This document shows positions 8,115 through 16,307 of a DNA stretch of 45,361 nucleotides, one piece after another (positions within the stretch are counted from its first letter, which is position 1; every line of letters starts with the position of its first letter). The notes under the pieces were generated by a model that saw only the letters and a program-made list of their open reading frames with translations, searched no databases and was not told the origin of the DNA. The position numbers were made by a program, and so were the translations under genes. Source of the DNA: an uncultured Collinsella sp. (GTDB lineage: Bacteria; Actinomycetota; Coriobacteriia; Coriobacteriales; Coriobacteriaceae); contig CABVDJ010000015.1 of the NCBI GenBank assembly GCA_902497025.1, forward strand, positions 1-45,361, given 5' to 3'.

Positions 8115-9476
8115 ATGGATATTGTTCTGAGCGTTCTCTCATCGGTCTTTTGGGGCCTGCTGATGCTTTCCGTCCTCGTGTTTTTGCACGAGGGCGGCCA
8201 CTTTTTGGCGGCGCGTGCCTGCGGCGTCCGTGTGACCGAGTTCTTTTTGGGTCTGCCGTGCCGCTTTGACATCCATTACACGTCGCGTCGCATTGGAACC
8301 AAGTTTGGCGTGACCCCGCTGCTGCTGGGTGGCTACGCTGCCATCTGCGGTATGGATCCGACCGATGTCTCGTGCGCCGATCGCGTGCTCGCGGCTATCT
8401 ATCGTCATGGTCGCGTGACCGTGGCCGACCTTGCTGTCGAGCTCGAGCTTTCCGAGGAGGATGTGCTCGAGGCTTGTGCCCTTTTGCTGGGCTGGGGCTC
8501 CATCGCTCCCTGGTATGAGGAAGGGGAGAAGCCCTCGCCGAGCTACTATCCCACCAAGTATCAGACGCTGCCGCGAGACGCGGCGGGTTACACCACCTTT
8601 GACGGCCGCCGTTTCGATCGCGAACATTCAACTGCCGAGGGCGATGTATGGGAACTGCCGTGCGACGAGGCCGAATTCCTTGCGCGCGAGCGCTCGCACA
8701 CCTATTTGGGCCAGGGCTTTGTCAAGCGTGCCTTTATGCTGCTTGCGGGCATTATCGTCAATATCTTGACGGGTTTTTTGCTCCTTATGAGCATCTATTC
8801 CATTGCGGGTGTCACCGTGCCGATGGATACCAACGTGATCGGTCAGGTTGACGAGGGGTCTATTGCCGCCAAGGCGGGTATCGAGGCCGGTGATGCGATC
8901 CTTTCGGTTGACGGTGTCTCATGTTCTACTTGGATGGATGTCTACGATGCCATCGGCAAGGCCGCCGGTAAGGACGATATCGCCATCGAGTACGAGCGTG
9001 ACGGCAAGCAGCATTCGACCACGGTTGCGCTCAAAGAGGACGAGCGCCTAGGTGTGTATGCCTCTACGCAGGTGGTCCGTATAGACCCGATCACCTCGGC
9101 GCGTCTGTCATTCTCCTATGTTGTACAGACGGCGGATGGCGTGATGCGCCTACTCCAGCCGCAGCATACGATGGAGATTCTCGATCAGTCTTCTTCGATC
9201 GTGGGTATTAGCGTTATGTCCTCACAGGCTGCTGCTGCCGGCCCTGCCACGTTCCTTTCGTTTGCCGCCCTCATTTCATTCTCGCTTGGCTTTGTGAACC
9301 TGCTGCCCATCCCGCCACTCGATGGCGGCAAGCTAGTCATCGAGATCATTCAGAAGATTGCGGGCCGCGAGCTTCCGCTCAAGGTCCAGACGATTGTGAG
9401 CTATGTGGGCATCGCGCTCTTTGCGCTGCTGTTTGTCTATATGCTTCGTTCCGACATCCTTCGATTTATTCTGTAG
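8115..9476 (+). CDS. rseP: RseP-type site-2 intramembrane metalloprotease with an inserted winged-helix-like region
   Basis: This is a membrane zinc protease of the S2P/M50 family, which cleaves transmembrane anti-sigma factors or signal peptides. The 453-aa product has HEGGHF in the first membrane segment (H25, E26, H29). A PDZ domain follows at about residues 240-310, and LLPIPPLDGG in the last membrane pair carries the second metal-binding motif. Between GGYAAICGM (residue 80) and the second hydrophobic segment (about 200) lie roughly 118 extra residues. The first part of these (84-135) looks like a winged helix. The ATG at 8115 is chosen because AAGGA at 8095-8099 abuts the alternative TTG at 8100. 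The spacing to ATG is nevertheless long (15 bases). The gene sits between dxr and ispG, as rasP sits before proS in Bacillus. Confidence 0.92.
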   Translation: MDIVLSVLSSVFWGLLMLSVLVFLHEGGHFLAARACGVRVTEFFLGLPCRFDIHYTSRRIGTKFGVTPLLLGGYAAICGMDPTDVSCADRVLAAIYRHGRVTVADLAVELELSEEDVLEACALLLGWGSIAPWYEEGEKPSPSYYPTKYQTLPRDAAGYTTFDGRRFDREHSTAEGDVWELPCDEAEFLARERSHTYLGQGFVKRAFMLLAGIIVNILTGFLLLMSIYSIAGVTVPMDTNVIGQVDEGSIAAKAGIEAGDAILSVDGVSCSTWMDVYDAIGKAAGKDDIAIEYERDGKQHSTTVALKEDERLGVYASTQVVRIDPITSARLSFSYVVQTADGVMRLLQPQHTMEILDQSSSIVGISVMSSQAAAAGPATFLSFAALISFSLGFVNLLPIPPLDGGKLVIEIIQKIAGRELPLKVQTIVSYVGIALFALLFVYMLRSDILRFIL

Positions 9477-9489
9477 GGGAGTGTTTGGA

Positions 9490-10572
9490 TTGTCTTTATC
9501 CCATCCTTTGCCTCGCGAGCTGACGCGCCCCGTGCATGTGGGCGGCGTGCAGATCGGTGGCGGCGCGCCGGTGGTGGTCCAATCTATGACCTGCACCGAT
9601 ACCGCTGATGCCCAGGCAACGCTTGCGCAAGTGTGCGCGTTGGCGCAGGCTGGCTGCGATATCGTGCGCGTGAGCGTGCCCTCCGAGGCCGCGCTTGAGG
9701 GCTTCCGCACCATCTGTGCCGAGTCTCCGGTGCCGATTGTCGCCGATATCCACTTTAACCATAAGCTCGCCATTGGTGCCGTTGAGGCCGGTGCCGCCAA
9801 GCTGCGCATCAATCCCGGCAATATCGGCGATTGGGCCAAGGTTGACGCGGTGATCGATGCTGCGGGTGCCGCGGGCTGTGCGATTCGCATTGGCGTGAAC
9901 GCGGGCTCGCTTGAGCAAGATATTGCCGAGCGCGACGACCTCACGCAGCCCGAAAAGCTCGTGATGTCGAGCGAGCGCTTCGTCAAGCACTTTGAGGATC
10001 GTGGCTTTACGAATATTGTGCTTTCGGCCAAGGCCCATAGCGTGCAAACGACGCTCGATACCTATCGAGCCCTGTCACGTGAGATTCCCCACGTTCCGCT
10101 TCACCTGGGCGTGACGGAGGCGGGGACCAAGCTTCAGGGCACCATCAAGAGCTCTGTAGGCTTGGGTATCTTGCTTTCCGAAGGCATTGGCGACACCATG
10201 CGTGTGTCGCTCACAGCCAATCCGGTTGAGGAGCCGCCGGTCGCCTGGGGAATTCTACAGTCGCTGGGCCTGCGTCGCCGTGGTCCCGAGATTGTCTCGT
10301 GCCCCACGTGCGCCCGCTGCCAGGTTAACCTCATTCCCATCGCCGAGGAGGTCACCGAGCGGCTTAAGAACTATTCCGCGCCGCTTTCGATTGCCGTCAT
10401 GGGATGTGCCGTTAATGGCCCCGGTGAGGCTTCTGATGCCGACCTGGGCGTTGCTTGCGGACGTGGTCAGGCCTTGCTCTTTTCGCATGGCCAGATCATT
10501 GGTAAAGTAGCTGAGGACCAAATTGTCGACGCGCTTATGGCAGAGGTCGACAAGCTTATTGAGGAGAAATAA
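9490..10572 (+). CDS. ispG: 4-hydroxy-3-methylbut-2-en-1-yl diphosphate synthase (flavodoxin)
   Basis: IspG is the [4Fe-4S] enzyme that reduces MEcPP to HMBPP, the penultimate MEP-pathway step. The 360-aa protein has the TIM-barrel part with PVVVQSMTCTDT and VADIHFN. The C-terminal cluster domain has cysteines in SCPTCARCQVNL and MGCAVNGPGEA. The TTG at 9490 is taken as the start because GGGGAG at 9476-9481 lies 8 bases upstream. An in-frame GTG at 9481 overlaps that site. The gene follows rseP by 13 bases and abuts proS. Confidence 0.95.
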   Translation: MSLSHPLPRELTRPVHVGGVQIGGGAPVVVQSMTCTDTADAQATLAQVCALAQAGCDIVRVSVPSEAALEGFRTICAESPVPIVADIHFNHKLAIGAVEAGAAKLRINPGNIGDWAKVDAVIDAAGAAGCAIRIGVNAGSLEQDIAERDDLTQPEKLVMSSERFVKHFEDRGFTNIVLSAKAHSVQTTLDTYRALSREIPHVPLHLGVTEAGTKLQGTIKSSVGLGILLSEGIGDTMRVSLTANPVEEPPVAWGILQSLGLRRRGPEIVSCPTCARCQVNLIPIAEEVTERLKNYSAPLSIAVMGCAVNGPGEASDADLGVACGRGQALLFSHGQIIGKVAEDQIVDALMAEVDKLIEEK

Positions 10573-12294
10573 ATGACCCGAGCAATGTATATGTCTAAGC
10601 TCTATGCGCCGACGCTTAAAGAGGATCCGGCGGACGCTGAGCTCGCCAGCCACCGCCTGCTGCTCCGTGCCGGCATGATCCGCAAGGAGGCCGCCGGTCT
10701 GTATTCCTACCTGCCGCTCGCATGGCGCTCGATTCGCAAGATTGAGAACATCGTGCGCGACGAGATGGACACCGCCGGCGCCCAGGAGCTTATGATGCCT
10801 ATCATGGTCGATGCCGAGTTGTGGCGTGAGTCCGGCCGTATCGATGCCTATGGCAAGGAGCTTGTGCGCTTTGACGACCGTCATGGTCGCGAGTTCGTGC
10901 TGGGCCCCACCCACGAGGAGACCGTCACGGCCCTGGTGCGCAATGAGCTGCGCTCCTATAAGCAGCTGCCCGTCAACCTCTACCATATCCAGGATAAGTT
11001 CCGCGACGAGTTCCGCCCCCGCTTTGGTCTGATGCGCGGTCGCGAGTTCATCATGAAGGATGCCTACAGCTTCTCCGCCACGCAGGAGAGCCTGCAGGAG
11101 GAGTACGACAAGATGAAGCAGGCCTACGCCAACATCTGCGAGCGCTGCTACATCAAGGCTCTACCCGTTGTCGCCGACTCCGGCGAGATCGGCGGCGACA
11201 CCTCCGTCGAGTACATGGCTCTGGCTGACGCCGGCGAGGCCTCGCTCGTCTACTGCGACGATTGCGGCTTTGCTGCCGATGACGAGGCTGCAAGCACCAA
11301 GGTCGTTGTGACCGAGGGCCCCGGCGACGGCACGCTCACCAAGGTCGAGACTCCGGGTATGGGTACCATTGAGGCCGTCGCCAAGTTTTTCGGTTTCCCC
11401 GAGAACGGTACGCGCAAGTCGCTGGCGTTGATCGACGCCGAGGGCAAGCCGGTCGTGGCCATTGTCCCGGGCGACCACGAGCTCAATGACTGCAAGGCCG
11501 AGCATGTCTTTGGCAAGGGCTATCGTATGATGACCGACGAGGAGCTTCAGGCGAACGGTCTGCACAAGGGCTTTATCGGTTCGGTCAACCTGCCCGAGGG
11601 CATTCGCCTGGTGTGCGACGAGAGCCTGCGCGAGTCCAAGCAGTGGACCTGCGGTGCCAACGAGGTCGATTATCACTTTACCGGTGCCTGCCCCGAGCGC
11701 GACTTTACCGTCGACGAGTGGGCCGACCTGGTAACCGTCGTTGCCGGCGATCCCTGCCCGCACTGCGGCAAGCCGCTCTCTGCTGCTCGCGGCATCGAGG
11801 TCTCGCAGGTCTTCCAGCTGGGTACCAAGTATTCCGAGGCCATGGGCGCCACCTTTATGGACGAGGACGGCAAGGAGAAGCCGCTTATCATGGGTTGCTA
11901 CGGCGTGGGCGTGTCCCGCTCGCTTGCTGCCGTCGTGGAGCAGCACAACGACGAGCACGGTATCGTCTGGCCGGTTTCCGTTGCCCCGTACGAGGTCGCT
12001 GTGATTCCGCTCGATCCCAAGAAGGAGGAGTGCGCAACCGTCTGCGACCAAATCGTCGAGGGCTTGTGCGCCGAGGGTATCGAGGTCGTCGTCGACGACC
12101 GTGACGAGCGTCCCGGCTTTAAGTTTGCCGATAACGACCTTATGGGATTCCCGTATCAGGTGGTGCTTGGCAAGCGTGGCCTTAAGAATGGCACCGTTGA
12201 GCTCAAGGACCGTGCCACGGGCGAGCGCGAGGACGTGGCGATTGACGAGGTCGTCGCCAAGGTTGCCGAGCTTGTTAAGGCGGCCCGCCGTTAA
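10573..12294 (+). CDS. proS: Prolyl-tRNA synthetase, bacterial type with editing insert
   Basis: This class II synthetase charges tRNA-Pro. The 573-aa length and the roughly 150-residue insert between motifs 2 and 3 identify the bacterial type, whose insert deacylates Ala-tRNA-Pro. Motif 2 is seen in DEFRPRFGLMRGREFIMKDA, motif 3 in MGCYGVGVSRSLAAVVEQ, and the anticodon-binding domain is at the C-terminus. The ATG directly follows the ispG stop, with GAGGAG at 10561-10566. A second in-frame ATG (10588) is possible. It is the last gene of the pyrH operon and is followed by a strong hairpin terminator. Confidence 0.97.
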   Translation: MTRAMYMSKLYAPTLKEDPADAELASHRLLLRAGMIRKEAAGLYSYLPLAWRSIRKIENIVRDEMDTAGAQELMMPIMVDAELWRESGRIDAYGKELVRFDDRHGREFVLGPTHEETVTALVRNELRSYKQLPVNLYHIQDKFRDEFRPRFGLMRGREFIMKDAYSFSATQESLQEEYDKMKQAYANICERCYIKALPVVADSGEIGGDTSVEYMALADAGEASLVYCDDCGFAADDEAASTKVVVTEGPGDGTLTKVETPGMGTIEAVAKFFGFPENGTRKSLALIDAEGKPVVAIVPGDHELNDCKAEHVFGKGYRMMTDEELQANGLHKGFIGSVNLPEGIRLVCDESLRESKQWTCGANEVDYHFTGACPERDFTVDEWADLVTVVAGDPCPHCGKPLSAARGIEVSQVFQLGTKYSEAMGATFMDEDGKEKPLIMGCYGVGVSRSLAAVVEQHNDEHGIVWPVSVAPYEVAVIPLDPKKEECATVCDQIVEGLCAEGIEVVVDDRDERPGFKFADNDLMGFPYQVVLGKRGLKNGTVELKDRATGEREDVAIDEVVAKVAELVKAARR

Positions 12295-12325
12295 TCGACG
12301 TTTCTGCTATTAGATGTAATTGCGG

Positions 12326-12374
12326 GACTGCTCCGTATCTCTCTTAGGAAGAGATGCGGAGCAGTCTATTTTGT
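12326..12374 (+). terminator. Intrinsic terminator of the pyrH-proS operon
   Basis: The arms at 12326-12342 and 12350-12366 pair over 17 positions with one mismatch (a T facing a G). The sequence TATTTTG follows. Confidence 0.85.
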
Positions 12375-12396
12375 TGCGCGAATAAGCTCGACGGGT

Positions 12397-12440
12397 AAAG
12401 GAAAACCCCACAGCCCATATGAGCTGCGGGGTTTTCCTTT
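12397..12440. terminator. Bidirectional terminator between convergent proS and kinase gene
   Basis: An 18-bp stem (12397-12414 with 12423-12440) has one mismatch, an A-rich 5' flank and a T-rich 3' flank. It can therefore stop transcription on either strand. It lies 33 bases beyond the stop of the minus-strand kinase gene. Confidence 0.8.
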
Positions 12441-12472
12441 GTGCCTCCGATGCGAAATGAATCGCTCAGATT

Positions 12473-13237
12473 TTACTGATAATCGACGACGTCGATCCAG
12501 TTCTTCAGGAACTCATCGTTCACGTTGCGCTTACGAGCGAGCTCGGAAGCGGCGACGATGCTCATCCACTGACGCACGACCTGCATGGGCATGTCGGCGC
12601 GGTCGCAGTAGAGCTCCAGGTAGGCCTCGGCCTGGTCCTTGCTGTTGAGGGCGAAGAGCAGGTAGGTGGTGGCAACGTCGGCAGCAGGGGAGCCCTGGGT
12701 GGCGTGTGCCCAGTCGCACACATAGAGCTGGCCGTCGTCGCCGACGATGACGTTGGAGGGGTTGAAGTCGCCGTGGCAGACCTTGAACTCCTTGGTCATG
12801 CCGTCCAGACGCTCCTGAAGGTTGTAGCGCGTGGTGGCATTGAGCTGATCAAGGCTGTCGATCATGCGGGCGAACTTGTCGCGCTGACGGTTGAGCAGCG
12901 GGGAGGTGTAGCCGTGGATCTCGATCTGGAGGTCGACGAACATCTCGAGGTACTCACCAAAGCGCTGGGGCTCGGCAGTCATCTTCTCGGCAAGGGTGGT
13001 GCCCGGAACCTTCTCGGTCACGAGCGCCCAGCCGTTGGCGTTCTCGAGCTGGGAAACCTCGAGAGCCTTGGGGCTGCGGATGCCGCACTCATTGATGCGG
13101 GCAAGATTCAAAGCCTCGTTGAACACGTCGGAGACAGGCTTGGTCTCGTTAAAGACCTTGACGATCTTGTCGCCCAGGTCGTAAACGACCTTGTTGCCAC
13201 GGCGGACGAGCTCGGTCTTGGAATCGGGTAGCAGCAT
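12473..13237 (-). CDS. Phosphotransferase-fold kinase (APH/choline-kinase superfamily), substrate unknown
   Basis: The 254-aa soluble protein has a protein-kinase-like APH fold. There is a beta-rich nucleotide-binding lobe with VVYDLGDKIVKVF and a conserved VTEKVPG hinge-like stretch. The catalytic loop is VCHGDFNPSNV and the metal-binding motif is VCDWAHA. It resembles the paralogous kinase family catalogued as TIGR02172 (from memory). Members of this superfamily phosphorylate aminoglycosides, choline, sugars or thiamine, and nothing here selects among these. A ribosome binding site AAAGGA lies 8 bases before the start. It is downstream of adhE on the same strand with an 89-base gap that holds a GC-rich hairpin, so it may be co-transcribed. 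Confidence 0.85.
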   Translation of the reverse strand: MLLPDSKTELVRRGNKVVYDLGDKIVKVFNETKPVSDVFNEALNLARINECGIRSPKALEVSQLENANGWALVTEKVPGTTLAEKMTAEPQRFGEYLEMFVDLQIEIHGYTSPLLNRQRDKFARMIDSLDQLNATTRYNLQERLDGMTKEFKVCHGDFNPSNVIVGDDGQLYVCDWAHATQGSPAADVATTYLLFALNSKDQAEAYLELYCDRADMPMQVVRQWMSIVAASELARKRNVNDEFLKNWIDVVDYQ

Positions 13238-13270
13238 GGTTGCATCCTTTCAACGATGCGATAGAAGCGA

Positions 13271-13307
13271 CGGCGGGGGTGTGTGAAACACCCGTGCACC
13301 CCCGCCG
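13271..13307 (-). other. GC-rich hairpin between adhE and the kinase gene
   Basis: A perfect 11-bp stem (CGGCGGGGGTG at 13271-13281 with its complement at 13297-13307) lies 19 bases after the adhE stop. On the minus strand the T run precedes the hairpin instead of following it, so it is not a normal intrinsic terminator. A role as a 3'-end stabiliser or partial terminator is possible. Confidence 0.4.
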
Positions 13308-13326
13308 CAAAAAACCGTGCTAAAAA

Positions 13327-15975
13327 CTAGCAGACGGCGTAGTCCTGGGGCTCGCGGCCGTAGTAGGCGTCCAGGTAGAGCTCCTTGATCTCACTCATGA
13401 GCGGGTAGCGCGGGTTAGCGCCGGTGCACTGGTCGTTGAATGCCTGCTCGGTCATCTCGTCGAGGGTGTCGAGGAAGTACTGCTCGTCAACACCGTAGTC
13501 GGCGATGGTCTTCTTGACACCGATGAAGTCCTTGAGCTCCTCGAGCTTCGTGATGAAGTTCTCGAAGACCTCCTTGTCGTCCTTGCCCTCGATGCCGCAG
13601 TACTTGGCCATCTCGGCGTAGTTGTGCAGCGCGTTGGGGTAAGGATACTGGGAGAAGGTACCCATCTTGACGGGAGCCTCGGCGGCGTTGTAGCGCATGA
13701 CGCGGGTCAGGATGACGGCGTTAGCGATGCCGTGGGGCAGGTGATGGAAAGCGCCGAGCTTGTGAGCCATGGAGTGGTTGAGGCCCAGGAAGGCATTGGC
13801 GAAGGCCATACCGGCCATGCAGGAGGCGTTGTGCATCTCCTCGCGGGCGTGCGGGTCCTTGGCGCCATTCGTGAAGCTGGAGGGCAGGTTCTCAAAGACG
13901 AGCTTGGCAGCGCGCTCGGAGAGGCCCTTGGTGTAGTCGGAAGCCATGATGGAGACGTAGGACTCGATGGCGTGGGTCATGACGTCGATGCCGGAGGCAG
14001 CGGTCAGGCCGCGCGGTGCGGTCATGCAGTTGTCGGCGTCGACGATAGCCATGTTGGGGAGCAGCGCGTAGTCGGCGAGCGGCCACTTGATGCCGGTCTC
14101 CTTGTCGGTGATGATGGCGAACGGCGTGCATTCGGAACCGGTACCCGAAGAGGTCGGGACGGCGACGAAGTAGGCCTTCTTGCCCATCTCGGGGAAGGTG
14201 AAGATACGCTTGCGGATGTCCATGAAGTCCATGGCCATGTCCTCAAACTTGCACTCGGGGTGCTCGTACATCATCCACATGATCTTGCCGGCGTCCATAG
14301 CGGAGCCACCGCCGACGGCGATGATGACGTCCGGCTCAAAGAGGGCCATCTGCTTGGCGCCGCGACGTGCGCACTGCAGCGACGGATCGGGCTCGACGTC
14401 GTAGAAGCAGTCGTGGGCGATGCCCATCTCGTCGAGCTTGGCCTCGATGGCGCGGGTGTTGCCATTCTTGAAGAGGAACTGGTCGGTGACGATGAAGGCG
14501 CGCTTCTTGCCCATGACGTTGCCCAGCTCGTCGAGGGCGACGGGCGTGGAACCCTTCTTGAAGTAGACCTTCTCGGGAGCGCGGAACCACAGCATGTTCT
14601 CACGGCGCTCGGCCACAGTCTTAACGTTGATCAAGTGCTTCACCCCAACGTTCTCGGAGACGGAGTTGCCGCCCCAGGAGCCGCAGCCCAGGGTCAGAGA
14701 CGGCTTCATGCCAAAGTTGTACAGGTCACCGATGCCGCCGTGCGAGGACGGGGTGTTGATGACGATACGGCAGGCCTTCATGACGTGCTCGAACAGGCTG
14801 ATCTTCTCGGCCTGGGCGGGGTGCACGTACAGAGAGGCGGTGTGGCCCGGGCCACCGGCGAGCACCAGGTGCTCGGCCTTGTCGACGGCCTCCTGGAAGT
14901 CCTTGGCGTGGTACATGGCCAGGACCGGGGAGAGCTTCTCGTGGGAGAACTCCTCCTTGGCGGGGTCGGTGGAGGTGACCTCGGCGATCAGGATCTTGGT
15001 CTTGGCGGGAACCTCGATGCCGGCGAGCTCAGCGATCTTGGCGGCAGCCATGCCGGGGATGCGGTGGTCGAGAGCGCCGTTCTTGAACATGGCGGCACGC
15101 AGGGCCTCCATCTCGGCACCCTGCTTGACGAAGTAGCAGCCGCGCTTCTGGAACTCGGCCTTAACCTGGTCATAGATGCTGTCGATGACGGTCACGGACT
15201 GCTCGGAAGCGCAGATCATGCCGTTGTCGAAGGTCTTGGAGTGGATGATGGAGTTGACGGCGAGCAGCACGTCGGCGGTGTCGTCGATGACGACCGGGGT
15301 GTTACCGGCGCCAACGCCCAGGGCGGGCTTGCCCGAGGAGTAAGCGGCCTTGACCATGCCCGGGCCACCGGTGGCGAGGATGATGTCGACGTCGCGCATG
15401 ACCATGTTGGTCAGCTCGATGGAGGGGACATCGACCCAGCCGATGATGCCCTCGGGGGCGCCGGCCTTGACGGCGGCGTCAAGCACGAGTTTGGCGGCGG
15501 CGATGGTGCACTTGGCGGCAGCCGGGTGCGGGGAGATGATGATGGCGTTGCGGGTCTTCAGGCAGATCAGCGTCTTGAAGATCGCGGTGGAGGTGGGGTT
15601 GGTCGTCGGGATGACGGCGCCCACGATGCCGATGGGCTCGGCGATCTTGGTGATGCCGTAAGCCTCGTCGCGCTCCAGGACACCACAGGTCTTGGTGTTC
15701 TTGTAAGCGTTGTAGATGTACTCTGCGGCGTAGTGGTTCTTGATGACCTTGTCCTCAAGAACGCCGCGGCCGGTCTCCTCGATGGCCATCTTTGCCAACG
15801 GGATACGAGCCTTGTTGGCGGCCATGGCGGCCTCATAGAAGATCTTGTCGACCTGCTCCTGCGTGTACGTAGCAAAAAGCGCCTGGGCCTCTCGCATCTG
15901 AGCGAGCTTGGCCTCAAGCGCCTCTACGTTGTCCACAATTGCGGGAGTAGTGTTTTCCGGTGACTTTTTCACCAT
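13327..15975 (-). CDS. adhE: Bifunctional acetaldehyde-CoA / iron-dependent alcohol dehydrogenase
   Basis: AdhE reduces acetyl-CoA to acetaldehyde and then ethanol, which regenerates NAD+ during fermentation. The 882-aa protein has both halves. The N-terminal CoA-acylating aldehyde dehydrogenase (about 15-440) has its catalytic cysteine at C255 in NGMICASEQ and the AEPIGIVGAVIPTTNPTST signature. The C-terminal iron alcohol dehydrogenase (about 455-870) has GGGSAMDAGK for NAD binding and metal-binding histidines in THAIESY and NHSMAHKLGAFHHLPHG. AAGGAG stands before the ATG. AdhE proteins of this type assemble into filaments called spirosomes (family knowledge). The gene is monocistronic or leads the kinase gene. 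Its upstream region carries an extended -10 and a large dyad. Confidence 0.97.
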   Translation of the reverse strand: MVKKSPENTTPAIVDNVEALEAKLAQMREAQALFATYTQEQVDKIFYEAAMAANKARIPLAKMAIEETGRGVLEDKVIKNHYAAEYIYNAYKNTKTCGVLERDEAYGITKIAEPIGIVGAVIPTTNPTSTAIFKTLICLKTRNAIIISPHPAAAKCTIAAAKLVLDAAVKAGAPEGIIGWVDVPSIELTNMVMRDVDIILATGGPGMVKAAYSSGKPALGVGAGNTPVVIDDTADVLLAVNSIIHSKTFDNGMICASEQSVTVIDSIYDQVKAEFQKRGCYFVKQGAEMEALRAAMFKNGALDHRIPGMAAAKIAELAGIEVPAKTKILIAEVTSTDPAKEEFSHEKLSPVLAMYHAKDFQEAVDKAEHLVLAGGPGHTASLYVHPAQAEKISLFEHVMKACRIVINTPSSHGGIGDLYNFGMKPSLTLGCGSWGGNSVSENVGVKHLINVKTVAERRENMLWFRAPEKVYFKKGSTPVALDELGNVMGKKRAFIVTDQFLFKNGNTRAIEAKLDEMGIAHDCFYDVEPDPSLQCARRGAKQMALFEPDVIIAVGGGSAMDAGKIMWMMYEHPECKFEDMAMDFMDIRKRIFTFPEMGKKAYFVAVPTSSGTGSECTPFAIITDKETGIKWPLADYALLPNMAIVDADNCMTAPRGLTAASGIDVMTHAIESYVSIMASDYTKGLSERAAKLVFENLPSSFTNGAKDPHAREEMHNASCMAGMAFANAFLGLNHSMAHKLGAFHHLPHGIANAVILTRVMRYNAAEAPVKMGTFSQYPYPNALHNYAEMAKYCGIEGKDDKEVFENFITKLEELKDFIGVKKTIADYGVDEQYFLDTLDEMTEQAFNDQCTGANPRYPLMSEIKELYLDAYYGREPQDYAVC

Positions 15976-16015
15976 TTGTGTCTCCTTGCGATCGGAGATT
16001 TACCCTACGCCTTGC

Positions 16016-16024
16016 ATGATAGCA
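16016..16024 (-). promoter_or_regulatory. Candidate extended -10 promoter of adhE
   Basis: Read on the minus strand, TGCTATCAT lies 41 bases before the adhE ATG. It is identical to the extended -10 of rpsB. No good -35 box is present at 17 bases, which fits either an extended -10 promoter or an activated one. Confidence 0.5.
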
Positions 16025-16067
16025 AGAAATTATTCGGCGAACGGTAAGATTCCTCTAAAAGGCACAC

Positions 16068-16097
16068 TAAAACGCTTCAATAAACTGAAACGTTTTA
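16068..16097. promoter_or_regulatory. Operator-like inverted repeat upstream of adhE
   Basis: TAAAACGCTTCA (16068-16079) and TGAAACGTTTTA (16086-16097) form a dyad with 11 of 12 positions paired around a 6-base spacer. The centre lies roughly 70 bases upstream of the inferred adhE transcription start. The AAACG/CGTTT cores resemble LacI-family operators, but the binding protein is unknown. Confidence 0.45.
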
Positions 16098-16126
16098 ACT
16101 AAAACTATCTGCCAGTGCATCGCCCC

Positions 16127-16177
16127 GCTCATTGGGGACAGGCTTACATGAGTGCTTTTACTCATTGGGGACAGACA
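16127..16177 (+). repeat. Left REP-like repeat of the RAYT element
   Basis: Two direct copies of the core CATTGGGGACAG (16130-16141 and 16163-16174) are joined by a linker. In the linker ATGAGT (16148-16153) can pair with ACTCAT (16160-16165). A further 11-base partial copy, CCGCTCATTGG, occurs at 16214-16224. The reverse complement of this segment matches 17125-17178 with about three differences. Confidence 0.75.
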
Positions 16178-16307
16178 TCGTTTTGCCATTTTGCCGTTCT
16201 GGGCCTGTTTTTGCCGCTCATTGGATATAAATAGATCACAGGCTCAGCATTTCGCGTTCCTTCTCTCCTTTTAGGTGTTGCCTGTTCAGTTTTTGAAAGG
16301 AGAGATT

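Noticed and set aside
6701..8272. A 523-aa minus-strand open frame across cdsA, dxr and rseP
   Set aside because: It spans three real genes antisense, and no domain is recognisable.
12473..13237. An aminoglycoside resistance gene
   Set aside because: The fold and HGDFNPSN motif are shared by many metabolic kinases, and nothing specific to known resistance enzymes is visible.
13271..13307. An intrinsic terminator for adhE
   Set aside because: The T run lies before the stem on the transcribed strand, so the usual RNA signal order is not met. It is reported as a hairpin only.
13624..15963. A 779-aa open frame on the plus strand opposite adhE
   Set aside because: It is exactly antisense to a gene with both catalytic halves intact. 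Its product is a low-complexity Gly/Val/Asp/Leu string typical of the reverse complement of GC-rich coding DNA.
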